Shown: positions 50,401-58,467, numbered from the stretch's first letter. The stretch is 64,000 bases of DNA from Phycisphaerae bacterium RAS1 (GCA_007859745.1 SMLU01000001.1:2046001-2110000); one strand, 5' to 3'. Program-made: numbers and translations. The notes: a model not told the origin generated them from the sequence alone.

Positions 50401-50404
50401 GTAA
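44489..50404 (+). CDS. Full-length secreted RHS-repeat protein with embedded dockerin and HExxH tip
   Basis: A 1971-residue protein; ATG 44489 follows CTGGAG. The signal peptide is about residues 1-21. A beta-rich N-terminal region is followed by many RHS/YD repeats (YDxxGR, YxYD) from about 500 to 1790. At 1508-1570 a dockerin-like pair of calcium loops (CDGQVNVGDINAF, NNDGDVDVLDINPF) sits inside the core. The core ends with YWGYRYNDPRLGRWISRDPI, the RHS junction after which tips vary. The tip (about 1795-1971) is Cys-rich and contains HEQTH at 1890-1894 followed by EECIGY, a zincin-like metallopeptidase signature. It is probably an exported polymorphic toxin; the gene after it may encode immunity. 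Confidence 0.88.
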   Translation: MVRTALVATVLAYAGVIAEANNNFHVSNVNPCPGEDFQVLLEVCPAQVGTFTGGPTFNLEPEAVPGELEASLEEIGVLYEVGNRKIWHLRAGHNPGLVKLTATATVDQDPDYTLTYTAIIRVGASPGSSCSSCASTENERIAIDDGPEFEFPLGHQRLPDNDEVVDANMPPIPVSLIMPRGTAENLLTDPNELILMHPYPQFTDTGGNPQHNVFRCPGAAVNGCSLVVYLGNYFGESGRRIRRAAIVTRLEAGYRISLIETSGADDYQGCCPTWLDQPEPFLEWVVEETDEHEVTVTRFVNGEDDHVTRLNYAACAGGGDEWIMKSGENTSNFVRQESVCWKNEGDWLRTRKIELVHASNWYTAESSYTIHEERGGPWSTRVADPDGDDPQVTERAYHGNGELKYEISPDGNWRWHEYGEDENDNEVITTYFGWMDDAKPSSIEEWTSYRKTTMGDAYAPTGIRRLPAVEETYVDGNLFAKTGRAVSGSNPYTETRETFFNSTDGLTTVTSGIEVPDDQAIPLSALKWTGRASPDARSTTWTGEWLQTGFSFTGLTPALGLGTTHVYRESVESATGGQSITVTEVNDWEGRNVFRRRELGVGENRELIEWTAHDFDLLGRPILTVNSNGTWVATQYYDCCHKRAITSSDGSIVQQVFDAAGRPVSVARSANGVRLITKYTYQSFSYGGGTLPGVIVESGFDEEEPGEAVGSITVQERTRTIYDLAGRVVSEARLDGSSVELETTYAYSHTGQGGRVVTMTRPDSETEIRSYYCDGRLKSVTGTGVVQTTYDYSVDEHVEGAENAVLTVIRQTGSESPRETRESYDMMNRLVGESRAGWAAEGSVEIRTLHAYVGDGVAGAGQVASIEEFADSEPTRGATRFEYARADGEEIIRRGIKLSGSGSLDEEIDRYTETRASYQEVLDGLAHVTEERATDGEGLVLVRTTQRAVGDTVHEPPDGTGEHVRSWVRVIGEDADDISDSVQSEGPDANQYSSTRVNPDVNWATTASNAGRVVSRISASEVETTYVYDGMRLQQVEHAGRKTEYEYDLLGRMTEQREGDPLGTPSVTQYDYYDQNEPGGGQVKWIKNHDDKYTRYAYDEFGRQTHTWGDVPQPTWSEYDQFGQRTKLHTYRTGDFTGSSWPGGAGDGDVTQWVYHGPTGLLSSKVYADDKSTDYEYKPDGRLWKRIWVREIDSARVTTTYGYHETTGDLETVDYSDDTPDVAYTYDRRGRIDTVTQGDDWLIHDLDHDGAASTESEAVSGDILEYALTRTMAPEFGGPVSAVEVEADSSPIYAAAYAYDTETDTARLTRVTGPGLPTGGGSTHGVFYGYASDTDLVGTIEVRADGGGVKLRTTRAYDADRELIDSIENTWDPDGTPAVISKYDYSNDSLARRSAVVNTGIAFAASAYNRYGYNDRSELTAARRYFGEDPGEWETSDPVDNEHFTYAYDPIGNRTDASRGQEKPVEVIYDGNQLNQYDQTRSDEAVFSTNLTYDEDGNLTGEWLDGDCNCDGQVNVGDINAFNLALSDASEYEMTYPGCTLVTADANNDGDVDVLDINPFVDLLLGGGSGGRRLVWDAENRLAAVRPAVEDEDLPDEALRSEFAYDYLNRRVMKRVYEWDTGEDEWTLVLDRRYVYDGWRVLLELDGLNSNAIIRKYTWGLDLAGLGGAVNDRVSAGGIGGLLAVYDTNGTTTGANPEADDLKYVYTYDANGNVGQLIDPAAGSAASSIKAHYEYDPYGGVVASSGTYAATNTYRFSTKLWDDETGLGYWGYRYNDPRLGRWISRDPIGEAGGVNLFAYVENECVTQVDALGLFILLSGCRAKEDTPAGPMPRDSAECCADAKAAGLDRLNAGGVICCDGKKVACAWYSSSGNPAEDFVTDILIRCTTEHEQTHFDDIPDCPDQVPHLDRPDFREGVDEDKEECIGYKKARECLSREMRTCDKAPDPKSCRSRIEAKLKSIEEQIKRHCGG
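49493..49507. repeat. Short palindrome in RHS copy 0 variable loop
   Basis: GCGGTC AAC GACCGC encodes part of GGAVNDRVSAGG. It occupies the same position, between GLDLAGL and GGIGGLLAVYD, as different palindromes in the other five copies. Confidence 0.7.
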
Positions 50405-50490
50405 TATGGTTAGTCGGCGAGACTGCTCGAGCAGTCCAGGAGTGTGTTTCGAGATAGCTTGAGCCATCACTGATGTGAGGTACACAGTCA

Positions 50491-51210
50491 ATGGTATCCC
50501 GAATGTCCGCCATTAGCGCCTGGAAGGCCTTGAACGCTCGGAACACGATTACAGTTGTGGTTTGTGCGATAAGCTGTGCATGCGAGCCACAACGTTCGTA
50601 CGATGGCGGTGCGGCACGTCCGACGAAGGAACAGCTGATTGTCGACCTGCCTTTTCGTGATTCCGAAGTAACGATACCTGTTTTTGCGATCTACCGGCAG
50701 CCGGATGGGTTGGACACTGGGCGAGCGCGAGACGTTGACGTCGCCATCGCCATCTATAGCAATGGACAGATAGTTTACTCCAATAAGCCAATTGAAGGTG
50801 GTCCTCCGTATGGTGTGACGAATGTGGGCGAGGAGAATGTCGCACACTTTGTCGCGACTCTCGACAAACAAGGAGCTTTTTCGAATCCTGTATTCCGGGC
50901 GTCCCATTTTGGGCCAGATAGCGTTGTTACCACGATCGCTTGCCGAGTCGATGATCGAGGATTCGCAATGCGATCATGGCATGAGTACATTGAGGCCGAC
51001 TCCCGCCTTGTAGCGACGGATCGCGGCGCGGAACCTCTCCGCGAGAGGTCGCGAGCGATCGTCCTCGGGACGGCTAAGCCGGAATACCAGGAGTTTCGGC
51101 GCATGTGGGAGCTGGTAAGGAGTGCGGCAACGGATCTGCTTACGCAGCGGGAACCGGGTACGAGCAGATTTCAGTTCAAGTTGGTGCGGAGGAGTCTTGA
51201 TAAGAAGTGA
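50491..51210 (+). CDS. Putative lipoprotein downstream of the RHS gene (candidate immunity protein)
   Basis: A 239-residue protein. The N-terminal hydrophobic stretch TITVVVCAISCAC has a lipobox-like ISC, so it may be lipid-anchored in the envelope. The rest is a soluble, mixed alpha/beta domain with no recognised family. It lies 86 bases after the RHS stop and is lower in GC than the RHS core. Position directly after the tip is that of immunity genes in polymorphic toxin systems; the assignment is by position only. Confidence 0.6.
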   Translation: MVSRMSAISAWKALNARNTITVVVCAISCACEPQRSYDGGAARPTKEQLIVDLPFRDSEVTIPVFAIYRQPDGLDTGRARDVDVAIAIYSNGQIVYSNKPIEGGPPYGVTNVGEENVAHFVATLDKQGAFSNPVFRASHFGPDSVVTTIACRVDDRGFAMRSWHEYIEADSRLVATDRGAEPLRERSRAIVLGTAKPEYQEFRRMWELVRSAATDLLTQREPGTSRFQFKLVRRSLDKK

Positions 51211-52989
51211 GTGTGTGCGCTATTTGACTATACGAGCGTTACGAGGGCACGGACCCCTAGAACAGGGAATCTGACGATTCCGGTGGACCAGGAACACTTC
51301 ACGTACGCCTACGACCCGATCGGCAACCGCACGGATGCCGCGCGCGGGCAGGAGAAGCCGGTCGAGGCGCTCTACGACCGCAACGCGCTGAACCAGTACG
51401 ACCAGGTGCGTTCGGATGAGGCGGCGTTTTCGACCAACCTGACGTACGACGCTGACGGCAACCTGAGCGGCGAGTGGCTCGACGGCGACTGCAACTGCGA
51501 CGGGCAGGTGAACGTCGGCGACATCAACGCCTTCAACCTGGCGCTCTCCGACGCTTCTGAGTATGAGATGACCTATCCCGGCTGCACGCTCGTGACCGCC
51601 GACGCGAACAACGACGGCGACGTGGACGTGCTGGACATCAACCCGTTCGTCGATCTGCTGCTGGGCGGCGGCTCGGGCGGGCGGCGGCTGGTGTGGGACG
51701 CCGAGAATCGGCTGATCGGCGTGCGGCCGGCGATGGACGATGAGGATTTGCCGGACGAGGCGCTGCGGAGCGAGTTTGCGTATGATTATCTGAATCGCCG
51801 GGTGATGAAGCGGGTATACGAGTGGGACACGGGCGAGGACGAATGGACGCTCGTGCTTGACCGGCGCTACGTGTATGACGGCTGGCGCGTGCTGCTGGAG
51901 CTGGACGGCTTGAACTCGAACGCCATCATCCGCAAGTACACGTGGGGGTTGGACCTGGCTGGACTGAGCGGGGGTGGGGTGGGCGTCCCGCCCGCCAATC
52001 TGGACGGTGCCGGCGGCATCGGCGGGTTGCTGGCGGTCTATGACACCAACGGCACGACGACCGGCGAGAATCCCGAATCCGACGATCTCAAATACGTCTA
52101 CACATACGACGCCAACGGCAACGTCGGACAACTGATTGACGTGGCAGAATCGACAGCATCGGCGTCGATCAAGGCGCATTACGAATACGATCCCTACGGC
52201 GGCGTTATCGCCTCTTCCGGCACGTACGCCGACACGAACACGTACCGCTTCAGCACCAAGCCGTGGGATGATGAGACGGGATTGGGGTATTGGGGGGAGC
52301 GGTACTATGACGCGCGAATGGGGAGGTGGATAAGTCGAGATCCGATCGCCGAAGCCGGCGGCGTGAACGTGTATGAATATGTTTCAAATGCGCCAATAGC
52401 GCGCGTGGATTACCACGGCACATGTCCTGCTGATCCTCCTCACGGCGGACCGTTGCCAAGTACACCGCCGCCGCCACTATGGGGCCCGATCGTTCCGTGC
52501 CCAGGCGGCGGAAAGGGCATTTGCAGACGTGTACCTTGCCCGCAAGGATTCGACCTGGACAACATATGTCGCCAGAGCTGCTGGGGAAAAGGCGGCGTAC
52601 CTGGCCCTGGTAGATTTTGCTACATTCGAACCCAGAACGTCAACGCAGGACTTCAGCAAGTCGAACACTTCGCCATCCAGGTTCACTGCGACTGCCAGTC
52701 GCCGCGAACGGATTGTAAGGACCTTTACGATAGGTACAAGACAGTATGCGATGAACGAAGGAGCTGCACTCCGAATATGTCGTGCAGTGAACTTGCAAGG
52801 CAAGTTGCGTTACATGGTCAATGTGCCACGCTCCGTACCATTCACTTATACCAGTGCGTCCACGATAAGAAGTTCGACTGGCAAGGTCATGAGACCGAAA
52901 TCGCCGAGGCGTGGGCCGGTGCGACAAACTGTGGGACAATTTATCGCAACACCTGTTTTGTTCCCGGAGTCCCTCCTTTTGGTTTTTAG
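51211..52989 (+). CDS. Orphan RHS C-terminal cassette 1
   Basis: A 592-residue RHS fragment without a signal peptide or N-terminal repeats. GTG 51211 follows the previous stop directly. RHS homology starts near 51236 with a degraded piece: a stop and a one-base shift relative to the copy at 56658. It is continuous from VDQEHFTYAYDPIGNR. It holds the dockerin-like insert, the conserved core and RDPIAEAGG, then a new tip of about 200 residues. The tip is Cys-rich and ends with a helical pattern (CxxLxxR, LRTIHLYQCVHDKKFDWQGH, ETEIAEA) recalling small RHS-tip toxin domains, possibly Novel toxin 16; the family is not certain. Probably silent unless recombined onto the full gene. Confidence 0.75.
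   Translation: MCALFDYTSVTRARTPRTGNLTIPVDQEHFTYAYDPIGNRTDAARGQEKPVEALYDRNALNQYDQVRSDEAAFSTNLTYDADGNLSGEWLDGDCNCDGQVNVGDINAFNLALSDASEYEMTYPGCTLVTADANNDGDVDVLDINPFVDLLLGGGSGGRRLVWDAENRLIGVRPAMDDEDLPDEALRSEFAYDYLNRRVMKRVYEWDTGEDEWTLVLDRRYVYDGWRVLLELDGLNSNAIIRKYTWGLDLAGLSGGGVGVPPANLDGAGGIGGLLAVYDTNGTTTGENPESDDLKYVYTYDANGNVGQLIDVAESTASASIKAHYEYDPYGGVIASSGTYADTNTYRFSTKPWDDETGLGYWGERYYDARMGRWISRDPIAEAGGVNVYEYVSNAPIARVDYHGTCPADPPHGGPLPSTPPPPLWGPIVPCPGGGKGICRRVPCPQGFDLDNICRQSCWGKGGVPGPGRFCYIRTQNVNAGLQQVEHFAIQVHCDCQSPRTDCKDLYDRYKTVCDERRSCTPNMSCSELARQVALHGQCATLRTIHLYQCVHDKKFDWQGHETEIAEAWAGATNCGTIYRNTCFVPGVPPFGF
51970..52000. repeat. Dispersed palindrome piece inside RHS cassette 1
   Basis: GGTGGGGTGGGCGTCCCGCC here matches the left arm of the intergenic element at 6357-6380 except for one base. 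It is translated in frame as GGGVGVPPAN, in the loop where other copies read NGAVNDRES. Confidence 0.75.
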
Positions 52990-53001
52990 GCTAACCCAAC
53001 C

Positions 53002-53676
53002 ATGAACCCAGATGCACTCATTAGGTTAGTCAGTGCGCATACGACATCACAGTGTAAGGAACTCGCACAGTTGGTCGATGGTCAGCATTTGGAGTCATTG
53101 AAGTTGTTTGGCCGCAAGGTCGTCCCATCGCTGTATTCGGACGCACCACATTGCCCGGCGCTGGCTCGCAATGAACGCAGTGATATCTTGGAAGACATGC
53201 GCCCGGTGATGTTGGGTCACGCTCCAAGTGGTAAGACCCCCGATGCAGTAGTGCTTCTATGCATGCTAATGCTCCATTACTATCGCGGCGGAGACATCTA
53301 CCCAGCTTTCGAGGACCGTGCAATTGCACGACTGGTAGAGCACGCCGTCAGTCTGGGAAACGAATGGGTAGTCGCGACATATGAGTTTCTGCGGTGGTTG
53401 CAGCAAGACGGCACTTCTGAACCTGGCACTATTGCGTTTCGCGCAGCCGGCTGCGCAATGTGCCTAGTGGCCATGTTGAGCGACGAGTATCGTATATTCG
53501 TCGCCCACGCACCGACGACGCTGCATGGACACGCCACGTGCCTTGACGATCTTCCTGCTGAAATCGACGGCGATCGGCCTTGGCGGGGAGCGTGGCAAGC
53601 CATGAGCGAATATGCGAACGCAGGGCGTCATGACATACAGCAGGAACTGGAGGCTTTGGTGATCGGCAAAGTGTGA
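53002..53676 (+). CDS. Candidate immunity protein for cassette 1
   Basis: A 224-residue soluble protein, ATG 53002, starting 12 bases after cassette 1. It is mostly helical with Cys and His scattered (VVLLCMLMLHYYRGGDIYPA, ARLVEHAVSLGNEWVVATYE). There is no signal peptide or membrane segment, unlike the partners in the other cassettes. No family is recognised. The function is inferred from its position only. Confidence 0.55.
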   Translation: MNPDALIRLVSAHTTSQCKELAQLVDGQHLESLKLFGRKVVPSLYSDAPHCPALARNERSDILEDMRPVMLGHAPSGKTPDAVVLLCMLMLHYYRGGDIYPAFEDRAIARLVEHAVSLGNEWVVATYEFLRWLQQDGTSEPGTIAFRAAGCAMCLVAMLSDEYRIFVAHAPTTLHGHATCLDDLPAEIDGDRPWRGAWQAMSEYANAGRHDIQQELEALVIGKV

Positions 53677-53716
53677 CTCAGCGCGGCATCGGCGATATCA
53701 CGCCTTCACGCTGGCC

Positions 53717-55201
53717 TTGAACGACCCGCAGGAGTATGAGACGACTTACCCCGGCTGCACGCTCGTGACCGCCGACGCGACCAACGACGGAGAGGTGGAC
53801 GTGCTGGACATCAACCCGTTCGTCGCGCTGCTCGGCGCCGGCGGCGCCGGCGGGCGGACGCTGCGCTGGGACGCGGAGAATCGACTTGCGGAGGTCCGCC
53901 CGGCGGTGGATGATGAGGACTTGCCGGACGAGTCGCTGCGCAGCGAATATGCGTACGATTACCTGAATCGCCGCGTGATGAAACGCGTGTACACGTGGGA
54001 TGATGGGGAAGACGAGTGGAACCTGACGCTCGATCGGCGCTACGTCTACGACGGCTGGCGCGTGCTGCTGGAGCTGGACGGCATGAACTCGAACGCCATC
54101 ATCCGCAAGTACACGTGGGGCCTCGACCTGGCTGGCTTGAACGGCGCGGTCAATGACCGCGAGTCCGCCGGCGGCATCGGCGGCATGCTGGCGGTCTACG
54201 ACACGAACGGCACGACGACCGGCGAAACGCCCGAGGCCGACGATCTGAAGTACGTCTACACGTACGACGCGAACGGCAACGTCGGCCAGCTCATCGATCT
54301 CGCCGCCGGCAGCGCCGCATCGTCCATCAAGGCGCATTACGAGTACGACCCGTACGGCGGCGTTGTTGCGTCATCCGGCACATACGCCGAGACGAATACG
54401 TATCGCTTCAGCACCAAGCCGTGGGATGATGAGACGGGATTGGGGTATTGGGGGTACAGGTACTACGATGCCCGGTTGGGGAGGTGGATAGCAAGAGACC
54501 CGCTGGGAGAGGTTGGTCGAGGACACCTTTACTGTTACATGTGGAACAACCCGCATAATGGAGTCGATGGCCTCGGGCGAATGCCGTTGGCGCACAACGT
54601 AACAAGGCGCGCTGAGGCGCCTCGCCATGACGATGATTCGGGCCACCCTTGCGACTCGTATTGCGCTGGATACTATGGGACCGCGTCGCTTGCGTGCAGA
54701 ACGGGTTGCCTGGGTGGCCGCGCCGGCGTCGATTGTGACGTTGCCTGTTCCCGTGTTGGCCTCGTCCCAGGTGGAGAGGTGCCCGGCCTTGTGCGCATTT
54801 GCCTCGCGGCGTGTCGTAGCCAGTTGCCGATGCCAACACCGCCCCGGCCTGATCCCACGCCGCCACTTCCCGCACCCCCACTAACGCCAGCGCCGGCTCC
54901 GGAACCGAAATCGGGATGCACCAGTCCACCGAACGGATGCACTGGAGTTGGGCCCGGACCCTATGATTTCACACAGTGTTGCAATGGACATGACAAGTGC
55001 TATTGTACATGCGGAACACCTCGACATGAGTGCGACAACGACTTTCTTGACTGCATGGTTGAGCACTGTCGGTCGTCATGGCCCAACGTTGATGATCAGC
55101 GAAGGTGCCTGTTCATGGCCGGGCTTTACTATCGTGGAGTGCGCATGTTCGGTTCGCCCTTTTACGATAGTGCCCAGGACGATGCTTGCAAATGTAAGTA
55201 G
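53717..55201 (+). CDS. Orphan RHS cassette 2 with phospholipase A2-like tip
   Basis: A 494-residue fragment. RHS homology begins near 53690, inside the first dockerin loop; one base is missing near 53702, so the frame is restored at TTG 53717. The second calcium loop, core and RDPLGE junction follow. The tip is Pro-rich, then ends with the Cys-rich segment CTGVGPGPYDFTQCCNGHDK followed by CYCTCG. CCxxHDxCY at residues 421-429 is the phospholipase A2 active-site helix (His425-Asp426), with a preceding Gly-rich calcium loop. The likely activity is membrane phospholipid hydrolysis. Confidence 0.78.
   Translation: MNDPQEYETTYPGCTLVTADATNDGEVDVLDINPFVALLGAGGAGGRTLRWDAENRLAEVRPAVDDEDLPDESLRSEYAYDYLNRRVMKRVYTWDDGEDEWNLTLDRRYVYDGWRVLLELDGMNSNAIIRKYTWGLDLAGLNGAVNDRESAGGIGGMLAVYDTNGTTTGETPEADDLKYVYTYDANGNVGQLIDLAAGSAASSIKAHYEYDPYGGVVASSGTYAETNTYRFSTKPWDDETGLGYWGYRYYDARLGRWIARDPLGEVGRGHLYCYMWNNPHNGVDGLGRMPLAHNVTRRAEAPRHDDDSGHPCDSYCAGYYGTASLACRTGCLGGRAGVDCDVACSRVGLVPGGEVPGLVRICLAACRSQLPMPTPPRPDPTPPLPAPPLTPAPAPEPKSGCTSPPNGCTGVGPGPYDFTQCCNGHDKCYCTCGTPRHECDNDFLDCMVEHCRSSWPNVDDQRRCLFMAGLYYRGVRMFGSPFYDSAQDDACKCK
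54145..54161. repeat. Perfect palindrome in RHS cassette 2 variable loop
   Basis: CGCGGTCA A TGACCGCG: 8-bp arms around one base, encoding part of NGAVNDRESAGG. The same element is in cassette 4 at 59940-59956. Confidence 0.75.
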
Positions 55202-55221
55202 GAGCGCGCGGGTAACAGCAG

Positions 55222-55620
55222 ATGCCACATCCAATGAACTCACGGACTGTGTACTATGCTTGTTGCGCGGCGGCGTGCATAGCAGGGGTTGCGTTGGTGT
55301 GCGCGTGGCACGAAGTGATTGTCTGCATGGGCATCCACACGGACGCGCAGGCTGCTCTGCTGTTTGGTCTGGGCACGCTGTTCTGTCCAGTTGCACCGGT
55401 TGCGGTACTGGCTTGGCGGGACAAGTGCGTCCGCCGGCTGTATTCCTACAGCGCCTGTGTGACTGTCGGATGCATCGTGCCTCCACTGGCTATGAGCGCG
55501 TCCGAGTTGCCGGAACGTTCCCTGTCGCTGTTGGCACTTCTGCCGGTATTGTGGATAATCGGCGTCGCCTCTGGAGTTGTTTCGATGTGCGTGAAAAATA
55601 GCGTGCAGCGTCGGCGCTGA
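55222..55620 (+). CDS. Small multi-pass membrane protein, candidate immunity for the PLA2-like tip
   Basis: A 132-residue protein with about four membrane helices (ACCAAACIAGVALVCAWHEV, ALLFGLGTLFCPVAPVAVLA, ACVTVGCIVPPLAMSA, LLALLPVLWIIGVASGVVSM). It starts 20 bases after cassette 2. A membrane-embedded protector would suit a tip that attacks phospholipids; this pairing is an inference. Its stop at 55618 is in the same frame as cassette 3. Confidence 0.6.
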   Translation: MPHPMNSRTVYYACCAAACIAGVALVCAWHEVIVCMGIHTDAQAALLFGLGTLFCPVAPVAVLAWRDKCVRRLYSYSACVTVGCIVPPLAMSASELPERSLSLLALLPVLWIIGVASGVVSMCVKNSVQRRR

Positions 55621-55725
55621 TCGGTAGGCACGCGGCGCGCACTGTGGAGGGCGCGTGTCGACGAAAACAAGTACACCCGCTACGCCTACGACGAGCTCGG
55701 CCGGCAGACGAAGACCTGGGGCGAC

Positions 55726-58467
55726 GTGCCGCAGCCGACGTGGACCGAGTATGACCAGTTCGGCCAGCGCACCAAGCTGCACACCTACCGAACCGGCGAC
55801 TTCACCGACTCTTCGTGGCCCGGCGGGGCCGGCGATGGCGACGTGACCGAGTGGGTCTATCACGGCCCGACCGGCCTGCTGAACAGCAAGGTCTACGCCG
55901 ACGAAAAATCGACCGACTACGAATACAAACCAGACGGCCGGCTCTGGAAGCGGATTTGGGCGCGCGAGGTCGATTCGGCCCGCGTGACCACGACGTACGG
56001 TTATCTCGAGACGACCGGCGACCTTGAATCCGTCGATTACAGCGACGACACGCCGGACGTGGTGTACACGTATGACCGCCGCGGGCGGATCGACACCGTG
56101 ACGCAGGGCGACGACTGGTTGATTCATGACCTGGACCATGACGGCGCTGCCAGCACCGAGTCCGAAGCCGTCTCCGGCGACATCCTGGAGTACACGCTGG
56201 CGCGCACGATGGCCCCGCTCGTCGGCGGGCCAGTGTCGGCGATCGAGGTCGAGGCCGACAGCAGCACGATCTACGCCGCCGCGTACGCCTATACTCAGCA
56301 GACCGGCCGGCTGGACCGCGTCACCGGCCCGGGCCTGCCGACCGGCGGCGGCGGAACGCATGGCGTGTTCTACGGCTACGCCACGAACACCGATCTGGTC
56401 GGCACGATCGAGGTGCGGGCCGACGGCGGCGGCGTGAAGCTGCGGACGACGCGGGCGTATGACGCCGACCGGGAGTTGATCGACTCCATCGAAAACACCT
56501 GGGACCCCGGCGGCACGCCTTCGGTGATCTCGAAGTACGACTATTCGAACGACGGCCTCGGCCGCCGGTCGGCGGTCGTGAATACTGGCATTGCCTTCAG
56601 CGACGACGCGTATAATCGCTACGGCTACAACGGCCGCAACGAGCTGACCGCGGCTGAGCGTTACGAGGGCACGGACCCGGAAAACTGGGAAGAAGACGAC
56701 CCCGTGGACGGCCAGCATTTCACCTACACGTACGATCCGATCGGCAGCCGCACGGAGGCCACGCGCGGGCATGACACGCCGGTGGAGGCGCTGTACGACG
56801 CCAACAGCCTGAACCAGTACGCGCAGACGCGCTCGGACGAGGCCGCGTTCGCGACCAATCTGACGTACGACGAGGATGGCAACCTGAGCGGCGAGTGGCT
56901 CGACGGCGACTGCAACTGCGACGGCAACGTGGACGTCGGCGACATCAACGCCTTCACGCTGGCCCTAAACGACCCGCAGGAGTACGAGACGACTTACCCC
57001 GGCTGCACGCTGGTCACCGCCGACGCGAACAACGACGGCGATGTGGACGTGCTGGACATCAACCCGTTCGTCGATCTGCTGCTGGGCGGCGGCTCGGGCG
57101 GGCGGCGGCTGGTGTGGGACGCCGAGAACCGGCTGGTCGGCGTCCGCCCGGCGGTTGAGGATGAGGATTTGCCCGACGAGGCGCTGCGGAGCGAGTATGC
57201 GTATGATTATCTGAATCGCCGGGTGATGAAGCGCGTGTATGAGTGGGACGAGGGCGAGGAGGAATGGATGCTCGTGCTCGACCGCCGCTATGTGTACGAC
57301 GGCTGGCGGGTGCTGCTGGAGCTTGACGGCTTGAACTCGAACGCCATCATCCGCAAGTACACCTGGGGCCTTGACCTGGCCGGCCTGAATGGCTCTGTGG
57401 GACCGGTTTCCAACCGGTCAGCCGACGACGGCCGCTCTTCCGCCGGCGGCATTGGCGGTCTGCTGGCGGTGTACGACACGAACGGCACGACGACCGGCGA
57501 GACGCCCGAAGCCGATGATCTTAAATACGTCTACACGTACGACGCCAACGGCAACGTCGGGCAGCTTATCGACGTCGCCGCAGGCAGTGCGGCGTCTTCC
57601 ATCAAGGCGCATTACGAATACGATCCCTACGGCAACGTCGTCGCGTCATCCGGGACGTACGCCGAGACGAATACGTATCGCTTCAGCACGAAGCCGTGGG
57701 ATGATGAGACGGGGCTGGGGTATTGGGGGTACCGGTACTACGATCCGCGACTGGGGAGGTGGATTAGTCGGGATCCGATTGGAGAGCTCGCAGACCGCAA
57801 CCTGCTGGCATTTGTGAGAAACAGACCCACAAATTCATCCGATTCGATTGGGCTACACGATATCTGCACGCAGCCTTATCTGAGCAGCTCGTGCCCACTG
57901 CCCAGCCCTGCGGTATGGGGAAACTGCACTGATTGCGGTGCAACCTGTGACTCGCCGGCGGCTCAAGCAATGGCCACGCCCGGGTCGATCGGGTTTGTGA
58001 TTTGTCGTCCAGACGGCTGCAGGTGTGCATGCACCACCAAGGACGGTATTATAGCAACGGCGAGCGATACGGCGGCGCGGCGAATTATCTCTGCGTGCAC
58101 GCTTCAGCACGAAGAGTGTCACGTGTCGCAGACGCTAGATTCGACCCATCCAGGATTCACGGAATGTCCCCCGGGGAATTGCGGTCCCCTCATCGCCGGA
58201 CCCCGCGGAAAGTCGGCACCGAAGGGCTCCAGGGGGAATCCCGCGATGGAATGCCCGTGCTATGGAATTGGGCTTCAGTGCCTCGACGCCGGCCGACGCG
58301 GGTGTGGCGGAAACCAGGCGTGTCTTGATGAGGTCGATGCGGCCATCGACACCGTAATCCGCAACATGTGCCAAATTCGCAACTGTCGGATCAGTTCATA
58401 TGTGGGCTCCTTGTCCGAACGCGTCAAGGACCGGGTCAAGGAGCTCTGCCCGGTCGCCAAGCGTTAG
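55726..58467 (+). CDS. Orphan RHS cassette 3 (longest core) with HExxH tip
   Basis: A 913-residue fragment from GTG 55726. In-frame RHS homology extends upstream to about 55660 (DENKYTRYAYDE), where no start codon exists, so the 5' end is a recombination scar. It matches the full gene from about 47756 onward: YD repeats, dockerin insert, core and RDPIGE. The Cys-rich tip contains LQHEECH (His795, Glu796, His799) and then ECPCYGIGL, the same HExxH plus downstream E-C-x-x-Y layout as the full-length protein but otherwise diverged. It is a likely zinc metallopeptidase-type toxin tip. Confidence 0.78.
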   Translation: MPQPTWTEYDQFGQRTKLHTYRTGDFTDSSWPGGAGDGDVTEWVYHGPTGLLNSKVYADEKSTDYEYKPDGRLWKRIWAREVDSARVTTTYGYLETTGDLESVDYSDDTPDVVYTYDRRGRIDTVTQGDDWLIHDLDHDGAASTESEAVSGDILEYTLARTMAPLVGGPVSAIEVEADSSTIYAAAYAYTQQTGRLDRVTGPGLPTGGGGTHGVFYGYATNTDLVGTIEVRADGGGVKLRTTRAYDADRELIDSIENTWDPGGTPSVISKYDYSNDGLGRRSAVVNTGIAFSDDAYNRYGYNGRNELTAAERYEGTDPENWEEDDPVDGQHFTYTYDPIGSRTEATRGHDTPVEALYDANSLNQYAQTRSDEAAFATNLTYDEDGNLSGEWLDGDCNCDGNVDVGDINAFTLALNDPQEYETTYPGCTLVTADANNDGDVDVLDINPFVDLLLGGGSGGRRLVWDAENRLVGVRPAVEDEDLPDEALRSEYAYDYLNRRVMKRVYEWDEGEEEWMLVLDRRYVYDGWRVLLELDGLNSNAIIRKYTWGLDLAGLNGSVGPVSNRSADDGRSSAGGIGGLLAVYDTNGTTTGETPEADDLKYVYTYDANGNVGQLIDVAAGSAASSIKAHYEYDPYGNVVASSGTYAETNTYRFSTKPWDDETGLGYWGYRYYDPRLGRWISRDPIGELADRNLLAFVRNRPTNSSDSIGLHDICTQPYLSSSCPLPSPAVWGNCTDCGATCDSPAAQAMATPGSIGFVICRPDGCRCACTTKDGIIATASDTAARRIISACTLQHEECHVSQTLDSTHPGFTECPPGNCGPLIAGPRGKSAPKGSRGNPAMECPCYGIGLQCLDAGRRGCGGNQACLDEVDAAIDTVIRNMCQIRNCRISSYVGSLSERVKDRVKELCPVAKR
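57401..57419. repeat. Palindrome in RHS cassette 3 variable loop
   Basis: GACCGGTT TCC AACCGGTC: 8-bp perfect arms, encoding part of GPVSNRSADDG. It is preceded by GTGG and recalls the GGGACCGG arm of the intergenic element at 20987-21063. Confidence 0.7.
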
